Positions 42,029-50,402 are shown, counted from the stretch's first letter. The stretch: DNA of 64,000 nucleotides from Massilia sp. NR 4-1 (GCF_001191005.1 NZ_CP012201.1:2976001-3040000), one strand, 5' to 3'. Numbers and translations are program-made. The notes: a model not told the origin generated them from the sequence alone.

Positions 42029-44397
42029 TTTGAAATCCTAATTAAAAAGTGTGCACCCCGCCCGTTCTCACCGCTTGAGACGTCTATAGAGCCATTCATT
42101 TCGCCAAGAACGTGCTTAACATGATACAAGCCGAGCCCTGATCCATCGGTGGTAGAAAAGCCTTTTTCAAAAACTCTATCAAGCTGTTCAATCTTGTTAT
42201 TAAATCCTTTTCCATCATCAAACACTTCTATGTGCAGGCCATCTTTATTAGGGTGGCTAATTTTGAACGTCATCGTTCCAGCACGGGCTTTTTTCGCGTT
42301 TGCAACAAGATTATCTATAACAACCGAAATGTCGATAGGTTTGAATTTTTGAACAAATTGTTTCCCATCATTTTCTACTTTAATCTCCATAGGGCCATGG
42401 AGAAAATCACGAACCACTCCCTCTATATATTGCTCAATGTAACTACCAACGTCTGCTTCAATTTTTTCCGACGCCAATCTAAAATTGGCTTTGGTGGCAA
42501 ACTTGGAAACTCCCATAATGCGCTTATTTATTAGCGCAACTCGCTCAAGAGCGTTAACAACTTCTTCGGTAGAAACCGTTTCTTTCCCAGCAATTCGCAC
42601 CAAGAAATTCTCTATCTGCTGATTGATATCTACAGAGTAAATTGTTACCTGATGATGAAGATTAAGAATCGTATCGGTGTCTAACGTAGAAATTGAAGCG
42701 AGAAAGAGATTACGTTTCTTTTCTTCCGCTAATTGTTCTTTTACCGTTGCTGACGCATGTTCCGCTGCACGTGCCCGCTCTAATGCCGCTTCTTTAGCAG
42801 TGCGTTCCTCATCAGCTTGACGTCTTGCAGCCTCTTCAGATCGTCGCAATTCGTCAAATTTTCGTTCTGCCGACTCAATATTCTGAAAAAGCTCGGCATC
42901 CTTAGTTTTTTCTGCAATTGACCTTAGGCTTGCCAACGAGCCTTCAAACTGCGACGACCGTTCGTCTAAAATATTGATTAATTTCTTGCTGTACTCAAGT
43001 AGTTCAATCTCGTCACTATCAACAAGTTTGGCGACTGCAGTTGCTACCCGCGCTCTACCTGGGTCCGTCAACAATCTAGATATATCGCTTGTATTCTTAT
43101 CTTCCTTGTCGATGAAAGTAACGGGGACTACATAGCGCTCCAGTCGCTTCAAACAATGCTCATGAAAGCATTTCTTTAATTGAGCTACCGCTAGTGTCTC
43201 AATAAGACCAGTATCTCGGCTGGAAGACTCATGAAAATCGTCATCGGCTCCTGAAACATCAATCCGACCGATTACATCTCGCGTTCCTAAGAAACGTGCA
43301 TAGCCCTGCTGCTTACGCCGATCCATTCCAAACCAATCATCGCCTTCTTCGCCAATTGGAAAGACTCGAAAGCCATTTCTAAATAGAAAAACTGCACCGA
43401 ATTGAACGGAAGGGACTCCCATGCGGCGCGAAAATGTCAGCTTTGCCGATTGATTAAGGAAGAAAATTTGACAACGGAACCCGGACCGAAAAAGTAATGG
43501 ATATTCATTGGGCTCGCGAATTCTGTAGATTAGCTCACTTCGATCAGTCAGTGAGCTTTCAATAAAGTTTCCACTTGGGTCAATTCGAACATCGATGAAG
43601 GTAGTTTTTTCTTGCAGCGTAGAAAAGATGAAATTTCCTACGGGACCATTTGCAACCGAGTTAGGGGAAATCTCAAATTCTTTTCGTTCTGAGTTCGTGA
43701 TTTCAATTTGGTCTTGACGTAACTCTGAAGGAGCGTGAACTACAATGTTGAAACCATCGGCTTCGGCTCCGAAGGGGTTTATCAATTTCGCGAGCGCAGA
43801 TTTGAGCCGCAGAATTGAATCTCTATCCCATTCCCGACGAGTGTTCTCAATAGTCAGGACAGTGCCATGCGATCGTGTCGCTATGCCTTCCGGTAATTCG
43901 AAATTGTCTAACTCTGCAGAGTAAGCAACTTCGATATTTTCGAAGCGCTCCTTATGGTCGCGATCGAAGAGATTCCAGTCGACAACCAACAAATGCACCG
44001 GCTTTTGATCTTCAGTTTGGTGCCGGGTCTGAAGTTTGACTATTTGACCCAGACGGTCGGAGGAGAAACGACCAATTCCCTTACTGCCTGCGTAGTGGTG
44101 ACGCTCCGCGATATCATCGCGAAACCCGCCCAACCTCGTCTGGCCACGCTTTGATGAGTAAGCAACAAACAACCACTTATTGCGAATATCATCGTAGGTC
44201 ATTCCTATACCGTTGTCGGCCACTACAATGGTGCTATTGCCAAAGTAAAGATCGACCTGACTGGCATCGGCATCGAACGAATTTTTGACAAGCTCAAAAA
44301 TTGCGACCTCATCATCCGTGATGAGATCGCTACCTAGCACGCTCTTGAGCCCACTACTTACGTCAAAGTGCAGGTCAGGGGCCTCGTCATTTGTCAT
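42025..44397 (-). CDS. dual-GHKL ATPase: Hsp90/MORC-like N-terminus plus histidine-kinase-like C-terminus
   Basis: A 790-residue protein with two ATP-binding Bergerat folds. The first (about 15-190) has the N-box FELVKNSFDA (34-43), DNGIGM (61-66) and lid GSKGIGRFS (104-112), as in Hsp90/MutL/MORC ATPases. A middle region (190-450) is followed by a long coiled coil (about 475-562, rich in Glu, Arg and Ala). The second ATPase (about 690-788) is kinase-like: N-box VVIDNLVANAKKA, DDGKGF, FEKGFSTTDGSGLGLYHV, NGRGAHF. A His pair at 581-582 is the best phospho-acceptor candidate. The gene is AT-rich and coupled to the receiver gene. This fits a sensor that watches DNA or a conformational clamp; function is unproven. 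Confidence 0.8.
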   Translation of the reverse strand: MTNDEAPDLHFDVSSGLKSVLGSDLITDDEVAIFELVKNSFDADASQVDLYFGNSTIVVADNGIGMTYDDIRNKWLFVAYSSKRGQTRLGGFRDDIAERHHYAGSKGIGRFSSDRLGQIVKLQTRHQTEDQKPVHLLVVDWNLFDRDHKERFENIEVAYSAELDNFELPEGIATRSHGTVLTIENTRREWDRDSILRLKSALAKLINPFGAEADGFNIVVHAPSELRQDQIEITNSERKEFEISPNSVANGPVGNFIFSTLQEKTTFIDVRIDPSGNFIESSLTDRSELIYRIREPNEYPLLFRSGFRCQIFFLNQSAKLTFSRRMGVPSVQFGAVFLFRNGFRVFPIGEEGDDWFGMDRRKQQGYARFLGTRDVIGRIDVSGADDDFHESSSRDTGLIETLAVAQLKKCFHEHCLKRLERYVVPVTFIDKEDKNTSDISRLLTDPGRARVATAVAKLVDSDEIELLEYSKKLINILDERSSQFEGSLASLRSIAEKTKDAELFQNIESAERKFDELRRSEEAARRQADEERTAKEAALERARAAEHASATVKEQLAEEKKRNLFLASISTLDTDTILNLHHQVTIYSVDINQQIENFLVRIAGKETVSTEEVVNALERVALINKRIMGVSKFATKANFRLASEKIEADVGSYIEQYIEGVVRDFLHGPMEIKVENDGKQFVQKFKPIDISVVIDNLVANAKKARAGTMTFKISHPNKDGLHIEVFDDGKGFNNKIEQLDRVFEKGFSTTDGSGLGLYHVKHVLGEMNGSIDVSSGENGRGAHFLIRISK

Positions 44398-44566
44398 AGG
44401 ATTCCAGTGCTGAAGTTGGTTACTGGTAACAATTTATCAAAGAAGCATTATATTCCAGGTTGCAAGCAGTTGTGGCACTTTAAGTGATAAAGTGGTTCTC
44501 TTTTAGCAATTTTTCTTGTTGCGCAATCAATCCTTTGCTACATCCAACTAGCTCCATAATTTCGCT
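44398..44566. other. promoter region of the GHKL-receiver operon
   Basis: Read on the minus strand a consensus TATAAT is present (44447-44452), about 50 bases before the GHKL start. Between them lies the dyad GTTACTGGTAAC (44419-44430). Further up is CACTTTA / TAAAGTG (44476-44494), a 7-bp perfect dyad. These could be operators or the end of the neighbouring resolvase transcript. Confidence 0.4.
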
Positions 44567-44880
44567 TCAGCTGGACACACCTGCTTTTAAATGCTTTTGA
44601 ATCAAAAGATTCCGTTCATGGTTCGGCTTTCGTCCTTGATATTTTCCTGCGCTTTGTGCTTTTCGGACTCCTTGCGCAACTCGTTCCCGCCTAGTTAAGT
44701 AATCTTTTCTTGCAACAGCTGCTAGCATACCTAACATCATTCCATTCAAGGCAGTGAATACACTTGATGTAAATTCATCATGTTTGATCATCGCCCAGGA
44801 CGTAGGAAGATCTAATGCTACAACTCTGATGGATTTTTCTGCCAGGTGACTTTTTAAAAGATTCCAATCGAATTCTTTAA
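44567..44880 (-). pseudogene. serine recombinase (resolvase), C-terminal fragment
   Basis: The frame reads DWNLLKSHLAEKSIRVVALDLPTSW, then MLGMLAAVARKDYLTRRERVAQGVRKAQ, then GKYQGRKPN. These are the end of the catalytic domain, the long helix E and the linker of Tn3/invertase-type resolvases. The N-terminal half with the catalytic serine is missing; the frame is cut where the insertion sequence begins at 44881. An internal ATG at 44791 gives a 74-residue product that cannot be a working recombinase. It marks past mobility of the island. Confidence 0.8.
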
Positions 44881-46094
44881 GGAAGCGCTGATTTAATCGT
44901 CGCCCCGTGCCTGCAACTCTGCGTCAAGCTGCCACAATGTCGGCTTACTAACTGCGAGACCAGTTCATGCAATCGAGCTTTTCCGACGCCGAGTACGCCA
45001 GCAAGAAGAAGCCTACGCGGCGTGACCGTTTCCTGGCCGAGATCGAGGCCGCCACGCCGTGGCCGGCGCTGGTGGCGGCGATCCTGCCTTACTATCCCAA
45101 GGGCGATGGCCGTGGCCGCCCACCAATCGGCCTGGAGCGCATGCTGCGCATGTACATTGCCCAGCAGTGCTTCGGCCTTTCGGACGAGGGCGTCGAAGAT
45201 GCCATCTACGACAGCCAGGCGATTCGCGGCTTTGTCGGCATCGATCTGACGCACGAATCGGCGCCTGACGCGACCACGCTGCTGAAGTTCCGGCGCTTGC
45301 TGGAGAAGAACAATTTGACCCGGCGCATCTTCAACGAAATCAACGGCCACCTGGCCAGCAAAGGCCTGACGATGCGCGAAGGCACCATCGTGGACGCCAC
45401 CTTGATCGCCGCGCCGCCATCGACCAAGAACGCGATGGCGAGCGCGATCCGGAAATGCACCAATCGAAGAAAGGCAATGACTGGCACTTCGGCATGAAGG
45501 CGCACGTCGGTGTGGACGTGGCCAGTGGCCTGGTGCACAGCGTTGTGGGCACCGCTGGCAATGTGGCCGACGTGACGCAGGCGCATGCGCTGCTGCACGG
45601 CGGCGAGGTGATCGCGATGGGCGATGCGGGCTATCAGGGCGTGGCCAAGCGGCCCGAGAATGCTGGCTCGGCCGTCGTGTGGCCCCCCCCCATGCGCCCC
45701 GGCTTGCGTAAGACGCTCAAGAAGGACAAGCTTGGCCGCGCCACCGAAAGGCTGGAACAAACTAAGGCCAGCGTGCGCGCCAAGGTCGAGCACTGCTTCC
45801 ACGTTGTCAAATGCCTGTTCCGCCATCGCAAGACCCGTTATCGTGGACTGGCCAAAAATGCGGCGCAGCTGTTCTCCTTATTCGCGCTGGCCAATCTGGT
45901 GCTGGCACGCAGATTCCTCGGCAGCGCTCACACCCAAGTTGCATCCCGAGTTTGAAAAAGCGGCAAAGGCCATGTTGAAAACAGGCTTTTTCGCTCTGCA
46001 GCCAGTCATGTTTCCTGATTTTGATATCGCTGCGCCGACGTGGCTCTCACAGCGGCCCTGCTGGCGTCGGAAACTGAATTGTTCAGCGGCTCCC
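44881..46094 (+). mobile_element. IS5-family insertion sequence, degraded
   Basis: The left end GGAAGCGCTGATTTAATC (44881) and right end ...CAGCGGCTCCC (to 46094) are imperfect inverted repeats (GGAAGCGCTGA against GGGAGCCGCTGA). The transposase between them is frameshifted. The flanks TTAA and CTAG both fit the YTAR target preference of IS5 but are not identical, so no target duplication is evident. The left insertion removed the 5' half of a resolvase and the right end interrupts another short frame, so the flanks were probably rearranged. Confidence 0.72.
44967..45955 (+). pseudogene. IS5-family DDE transposase, frameshifted
   Basis: The first part (44967 to about 45433) encodes the N-terminal domain and first catalytic region (FSDAEYASKKKPTRRDRFLAEIE, HESAPDATTLLKFRRLLE, IVDATLIAAPPSTKNA). 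The second (from 45434) continues in the next frame (DGERDPEMHQSKKGNDWHFGMKAHVGVD, GDAGYQGV, RAKVEHCFHVVKCLF). A one-base deletion in GC(C)GAT near 45433 explains the break. The DDE residues are split between the frames. Without frameshifting the element is inactive. Confidence 0.85.
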
Positions 46095-46185
46095 TAGCTT
46101 CGTGATTAACATCGTTTGAATCAATAACAATCTTGCCGTCTTTCGTTTGCTCAAGCCATTTATTTATTGCAATGGAGTTATTCAT
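46006..46185 (-). pseudogene. beheaded ORF at the island's right edge
   Basis: On the minus strand an AT-rich frame starts MNNSIAINKWLEQTKDGKIVI and runs about 30 residues before it enters the IS end at 46094, then continues in IS sequence to a stop at 46006. It looks like the first codons of a foreign gene whose body was lost to the insertion. No family is recognisable from so few residues. Confidence 0.4.
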
Positions 46186-46239
46186 AAATATATATCACTG
46201 AACCAGTCCAGAAACCTGGGGGCACCACGATTTAAGATA

Positions 46240-46345
46240 GTCGAGATGCGCCACCGCGACAGTTGGGGGACGCATGAACTGCGCCACTTTGACAGTCAAA
46301 AAATGGCGCAGTTTATCGAACCGCGCCACAATTGCGCCACCTGGA
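46240..46345. repeat. cluster of GCGCCAC repeats and a dyad, insertion-sequence-end-like
   Basis: GCGCCAC occurs four times in the same direction at 46248, 46281, 46323 and 46334. The first two extend as GCGCCACCGCGACAGT and GCGCCACTTTGACAGT. The second forms a dyad, TGCGCCA...TGACAGTCA...TGGCGCA (46280-46310). Multiple short terminal repeats like this are typical of IS21-type ends, but no transposase remains. Likely an old IS remnant. Confidence 0.45.
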
Positions 46346-46367
46346 ATGCAAACGACACAAGCAATCG

Positions 46368-46805
46368 TTAATCCACCACGTTCAACTTCACCTGTGCCCC
46401 ATCCGGCAAATCCTGCATCTGCCGCGCCACATCGCCCGACAGGCGGATCAGCTCATGCAAAGGCGCGCTTGCCAGATTCTCCGCCTTATACTCCCCACCA
46501 AGCACGCCCGGGATTTTCAGGCAGTACTTGCGGCCCTCGGTCAACGGTCCGCAATGCTCGCGCGCGATCTTGGTCAAGCCGGCCATATGCCAGTCCTGCA
46601 AAAAGTCCTGATCGGCCGACAGCACGTCGAGCGCCTGGCGGTCGGACGCCACCACCGCGCAGCTGCATTCTTCCGGCATCAGCCGCCAATAGCGGCCCTG
46701 GACATCCTTGATGATCAGATTGCCGAAATCATTTTCCCCCACCACCTCCAGCGCCTGCAGTCCCGCCCAGCCCCAGCTTTCGTTCAACTCTTTGATGATA
46801 TCCAT
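46368..46805 (-). CDS. DUF1851 / Tdi1-like (T6SS immunity) protein
   Basis: A protein of about 145 residues starting MDIIKELNESWGW (46805, with AGGA just upstream; ATG at 46817 adds four residues). The order of elements matches DUF1851: VVGENDFGNLIIKDVQGRYWRLMPEE (YGD...-like core), then CGPLTEGRKYCLKIPGVLGGEYKAENL, then a last amphipathic strand QVKLNVV. Some members (Tdi1 of Agrobacterium) neutralise a type VI secreted DNase. No toxin gene is adjacent, so it would be an orphan immunity protein. Composition is host-like. Confidence 0.6.
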   Translation of the reverse strand: MDIIKELNESWGWAGLQALEVVGENDFGNLIIKDVQGRYWRLMPEECSCAVVASDRQALDVLSADQDFLQDWHMAGLTKIAREHCGPLTEGRKYCLKIPGVLGGEYKAENLASAPLHELIRLSGDVARQMQDLPDGAQVKLNVVD

Positions 46806-46889
46806 ACGTCCTGCCATCTCTCTTTCTTGGCGGCGCCATCGCGCCGGCTGATAAAATTACCGTTCAGAAATTATTTTACTGCCTATCCC

Positions 46890-47687
46890 ATGAAACGATT
46901 GCTCCACTGCCTTTTGCTCACCCTGCTTGGCGCCAGCTATCTCGCCTCGGCTGGCGAACTGGAAGAATATGCCCGCGCCGCCAACCGTCTGGCCACGCTG
47001 AGCCAAGTCGCCCAGCAGGAGGGCAAGACGCCACCGCGTATCACGGAAGGCGAAGGCAAAGAGCTGATCGCCCTGCTGTCCAACCGGCAGCGCTTCCTCG
47101 ATTCCCGCAGCGTTGCGCCAGGCGAGCTCAATGAACTCAGCTTATTGTGCGGCGAAATGACCAAGGCCATGATGAACTACATGATGTTCGATCTGCAGCG
47201 CATCGACCGCAGCAATAAGGATCCGGCAGCCTTGTCCGCTGCCGTGGCGGCCGCGGCGCGGGAGAACATCCAGCGCTATCAGGATGAAATAGCGCTGCTG
47301 ATGCCCATGCCGGTCCTATGCATGGGCAAGCAGCTCCCCTTGTTGGAACAATTCCTCACAACCCTGAAGCCGGAGGAGATCACCGAAACGCGGCAACGGG
47401 GCATCGCGATGACGCAAAACGGCCTGCTCAACAGCATGCTCGGCGCCCTGACCGGCATTGGCGATCCAAGCGTGCGCGAAGAGAATCAGCTCAAGATGCT
47501 GAATGTGCTGGCCGAGGTCGCACCAGTGTACGCGGCGGCACTGCCACTCAACAACCGTTCCTACATCACCGCCCTGGCCCGCACGGCTTTGCTCAATAGC
47601 CCCCCCGCCTTCACCGACGCCCTGCTGCGCATCCTCGCGGCCATGGAAAACATGGAGTGCACGGGGCTGTGCAGCCGCACTTCATAA
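46890..47687 (+). CDS. secreted helical protein of unknown function
   Basis: A 265-residue protein with signal peptide MKRLLHCLLLTLLGASYLASAG. The rest is predicted helical, with three cysteines in the middle and end (LLCGEM, VLCMGK, MECTGLC). It contains no motif that I recognise. The start has no strong ribosome site (GCCTATCCC). A longer open frame leftwards, overlapping the immunity gene, is a shadow. Confidence 0.7.
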   Translation: MKRLLHCLLLTLLGASYLASAGELEEYARAANRLATLSQVAQQEGKTPPRITEGEGKELIALLSNRQRFLDSRSVAPGELNELSLLCGEMTKAMMNYMMFDLQRIDRSNKDPAALSAAVAAAARENIQRYQDEIALLMPMPVLCMGKQLPLLEQFLTTLKPEEITETRQRGIAMTQNGLLNSMLGALTGIGDPSVREENQLKMLNVLAEVAPVYAAALPLNNRSYITALARTALLNSPPAFTDALLRILAAMENMECTGLCSRTS

Positions 47688-47727
47688 TCGGCCAGCTTAA
47701 GCTGAATTAAGAATCGTCGTACCGGCT

Positions 47728-47757
47728 TTGAGTCATGCAAAAATCCCATGCTAGAAT
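47728..47757 (+). promoter_or_regulatory. sigma-70-like promoter very close to the DUF2946 start
   Basis: TTGAGT (47728-47733), an 18-base spacer, and TAGAAT (47752-47757). Transcription would start near 47764, only about three bases before the ATG, so the message may be leaderless or start at the second ATG (47773). Confidence 0.45.
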
Positions 47758-47766
47758 CGGCCGCGT

Positions 47767-48150
47767 ATGAATATGAACGGAACAATACGACGCTGCGCCG
47801 CCTGGCTCGCCTTCATGGCGATCCTCTTCGCCGCGCTCGTGCCTTCCGTTTCGCGCGCCATGGCGCCGGCTGGCGACAGCGGCTGGACCGAAATCTGCAC
47901 CATGCAGGGCGCCAAATTCGTCAAGATCGGCGGCGATAGCGGCCAGCCATCCGGCGACAGCGCTCAGCATCTGGAACATTGCCCCTTCTGCTTCACCCAG
48001 CACGACACCGTGGGCTTGCCGCCTACGCCAGCGCTCACTCTGCATCTCGCGGCCGGCAACGCGATTTACCCTCCCCTCTTCTACCAGGCGCCACGCCGCC
48101 TCTTCATCTGGTCCGCCGCGCAGTCACGCGCACCACCGGCCCATTCCTGA
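47767..48150 (+). CDS. DUF2946 family protein
   Basis: A 127-residue protein with a signal-like helix (AAWLAFMAILFAALVPSVSRAM) and the DUF2946 hallmark HCPFCFTQHDTVGLPP near residues 77-92. Family members are found next to TonB receptors and copper-related genes in betaproteobacteria. Cys and His in the hallmark suggest metal binding, but this is inference. It precedes a TonB receptor by 118 bases and is likely cotranscribed. Confidence 0.72.
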   Translation: MNMNGTIRRCAAWLAFMAILFAALVPSVSRAMAPAGDSGWTEICTMQGAKFVKIGGDSGQPSGDSAQHLEHCPFCFTQHDTVGLPPTPALTLHLAAGNAIYPPLFYQAPRRLFIWSAAQSRAPPAHS

Positions 48151-48268
48151 TCCCGCAGCACCCGTCTGACCTGCATTGAAGCAGGCTGTTTGCGCGCGCG
48201 CCTTGCCGTCCGGGCCATGCCCTGCGCCGCACCGCGCCAAGTACGCCATTAGAAGAAGAAAGCACATC

Positions 48269-50386
48269 ATGAACTACCGCCCTAGCGCCATCTGCCTCGC
48301 CCTGCTGTCCGCCTTCTCCGCCAACGCCTTGGGCGCCGACGAAACACCCGGCATGGAAATTGTCGTCGTCAGCGGCTCGCGCGCCGTCACCAAATTGTCC
48401 GAAACGCCAAGCGCCATCGGCATCGTCAGCGGCCGCGAGATGGAGCGCGACAAGCCCAAGACCATGGGCGATATCCTCAACCGCGTCGCCGGCGTGCACT
48501 GGAATGACCTGGGCAATGAGCAGCACAGCATGGCGATCCGCCAGCCCATCGGCACCGGCTCGGTGTACCAGTATCTGGAAGACGGCATTCCTATCCGCCC
48601 GCTGGGCGTGTTCAACCACAATTCGCTGAACGAGATGAATATCGCCGGCAGCGACAGCGTGGAAGTGGTGAAAGGGCCGGCCTCCTCGCTGTACGGCAGC
48701 AATGCCGTGGGCGGCGCCATCAATGCGCTGACCGCCGCCCCTTCACGCACGCCGTATGCGCGCATCGGCGCGCGGCATGAAGGCGTGTCCGGCTTTACGC
48801 GCTACGACACGGCGGCCAGCAATACCTGGGGCGATTTCGGTCTGCGCTTCTCGCATTACAGCTCACGCCGCACTTCAAATAACTGGCAGGAGTACAGCTA
48901 CGGCGACAAGGATTCCTTCACCCTGCGCGCCGACTATGCGCTGGGCAATGCCGGCATCGTGCGCGCCACCCTGGTGCGCACCGATCTGGATGCGGCCATG
49001 CCGGGCAGCCTGTTCGAAAACGACTATCAGAACAATCCCGGCAAGAGTCTGAACACCTTCACCTACCGCAAGGACAAGACCACGCGCGGCACCGTGGCCT
49101 GGGAAGGCGATACCACGCCAGGCGGCACCACCACTGTCACCCTCTTCACGCGCCGCAACGACCATGGCCAGATCCCGAGCTACACCATCGGCAGTTGCGC
49201 CGGCAGCATCTGCAAGGGCACGCTGAACAACAGCCACGTCGATTCGCGCGGTCTGGACGTGAAGCATCTGCAGGAATTCGCCTGGCTGAATTCGCGCCTG
49301 GTCACGGGCATCTACATCGACCGCAGCGACAATCCCTACTACAGCGACAATCTGCGCATCGTGCGCGATCCGACCAGCGGCCGTTATCTGAGCTACACCC
49401 GCGTCAACGACAGCCAGCCGCAAGGCGTACGCGATTACCAGGCCGACATCGACAACACCGCCTTCTTCGCGCAATGGGAAGCGTCGCCGCTGCCCAAGCT
49501 GCGCGTGGTGGCGGGCGGCCGCTCCGACCGCATCCGCTATGACTTCCGCAACAATCTCTCGCCGCAGGGCAGCGCCAACTACGGCGCGCCGAACGAGAGC
49601 CGCAGCTTCTCGCGCTTCAGCCCCAAGCTGGGCGCCAGCTATGTGCTGGGTGCGGACGCCAATGCGTATGCGAATATCAGCGAAGGCTTCACGCCGCCGG
49701 AGGTGAGCCAGATGTATGGCAAGACCGGCATTCCCGACCTGCAGCCCGCCACCTACCGCAGCGTGGAAGTGGGCCTGCGCCTGGCCTTCCTCGACCGCAA
49801 GCTGCGCCTGGACTCCTCGCTCTACCGGCTGGTGGGACGCGACACCATCGTCAGCTACACCATCACGCCGGGCAATAGCGAAAACCGCAATGCCGGACGC
49901 ACGCGCAGCCAGGGTTTGGAGCTGGGCCTGAACTACGACAACGGCCCGCTCGACGCGCGCTTCAGCACCGCCATCGCCAGCCATCGCTATGAGCGCTATC
50001 GCGTCTCCGCCACCCAGGACTTCAGCGGCAAGGACATGCCGCAGGCGCCGCGCGATATGACCAGCGCCGAAGTCGGCTACAAGCCGATACCGGACCTGCG
50101 CATTGCGCTGGAAGCCGTGCACCAGGGCGCCTACTGGATGGACAATGCCAACACCGTGCGCTATCCCGGCCACGCGCTCTTCCACCTGCGCGCCGCCTAC
50201 CGCTTCATGCAGGGCTGGGAAGCCTGGGTCCATGTGCGCAACCTGGGCGACAAGCACTACTCCGATTCCGCCTCCAGCTCCTACTCCGGCGTTGGCGCCT
50301 ACTCGCCCAACACCCAGAACCAGTACACGCCCGGCGCGCCGCGCAGCGTGATGCTGGGCCTGTCCTACACCTTCGGCGGCAAGTAA
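48269..50386 (+). CDS. TonB-dependent receptor (metal or siderophore; substrate uncertain)
   Basis: A 705-residue outer-membrane receptor. The signal peptide ends near ANALGAD, and the plug domain shows EIVVVSGSRAVTKLSE (TonB-box-like), RQPIGTGSVYQYLEDGIPIRPLGVFNHN and VEVVKGPASSLYGSNAVGGAIN. The barrel ends LGLSYTFGGK. The DUF2946 gene just upstream hints at copper; CirA/FepA-type iron uptake is the alternative. No Fur-like site was seen before this pair. The protein is followed by a GC-rich hairpin and a convergent PEP-CTERM gene. Confidence 0.85.
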   Translation: MNYRPSAICLALLSAFSANALGADETPGMEIVVVSGSRAVTKLSETPSAIGIVSGREMERDKPKTMGDILNRVAGVHWNDLGNEQHSMAIRQPIGTGSVYQYLEDGIPIRPLGVFNHNSLNEMNIAGSDSVEVVKGPASSLYGSNAVGGAINALTAAPSRTPYARIGARHEGVSGFTRYDTAASNTWGDFGLRFSHYSSRRTSNNWQEYSYGDKDSFTLRADYALGNAGIVRATLVRTDLDAAMPGSLFENDYQNNPGKSLNTFTYRKDKTTRGTVAWEGDTTPGGTTTVTLFTRRNDHGQIPSYTIGSCAGSICKGTLNNSHVDSRGLDVKHLQEFAWLNSRLVTGIYIDRSDNPYYSDNLRIVRDPTSGRYLSYTRVNDSQPQGVRDYQADIDNTAFFAQWEASPLPKLRVVAGGRSDRIRYDFRNNLSPQGSANYGAPNESRSFSRFSPKLGASYVLGADANAYANISEGFTPPEVSQMYGKTGIPDLQPATYRSVEVGLRLAFLDRKLRLDSSLYRLVGRDTIVSYTITPGNSENRNAGRTRSQGLELGLNYDNGPLDARFSTAIASHRYERYRVSATQDFSGKDMPQAPRDMTSAEVGYKPIPDLRIALEAVHQGAYWMDNANTVRYPGHALFHLRAAYRFMQGWEAWVHVRNLGDKHYSDSASSSYSGVGAYSPNTQNQYTPGAPRSVMLGLSYTFGGK

Positions 50387-50402
50387 ACGAGGGAGATGGG
50401 AG

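Noticed and set aside
44877..46098. Target-site duplication of the IS5-like element
   Set aside because: Flanks are TTAA and CTAG; both fit the target preference but they are not a repeat.
46240..46345. CRISPR array
   Set aside because: The GCGCCAC repeats are only 7 bases, irregularly spaced (33, 42 and 11) and form dyads as in IS ends; no array with regular spacers exists in the window.
39457..46367. Direct repeat of the ssrA 3' end (attR) at the right island border
   Set aside because: I looked for the T-arm and CCACCA end near 46.0-46.4 kb and found no convincing copy.
46332..46889. Upstream extension of the secreted helical protein through the immunity gene
   Set aside because: The true start has a signal peptide; the extension is antisense to the DUF1851 gene.
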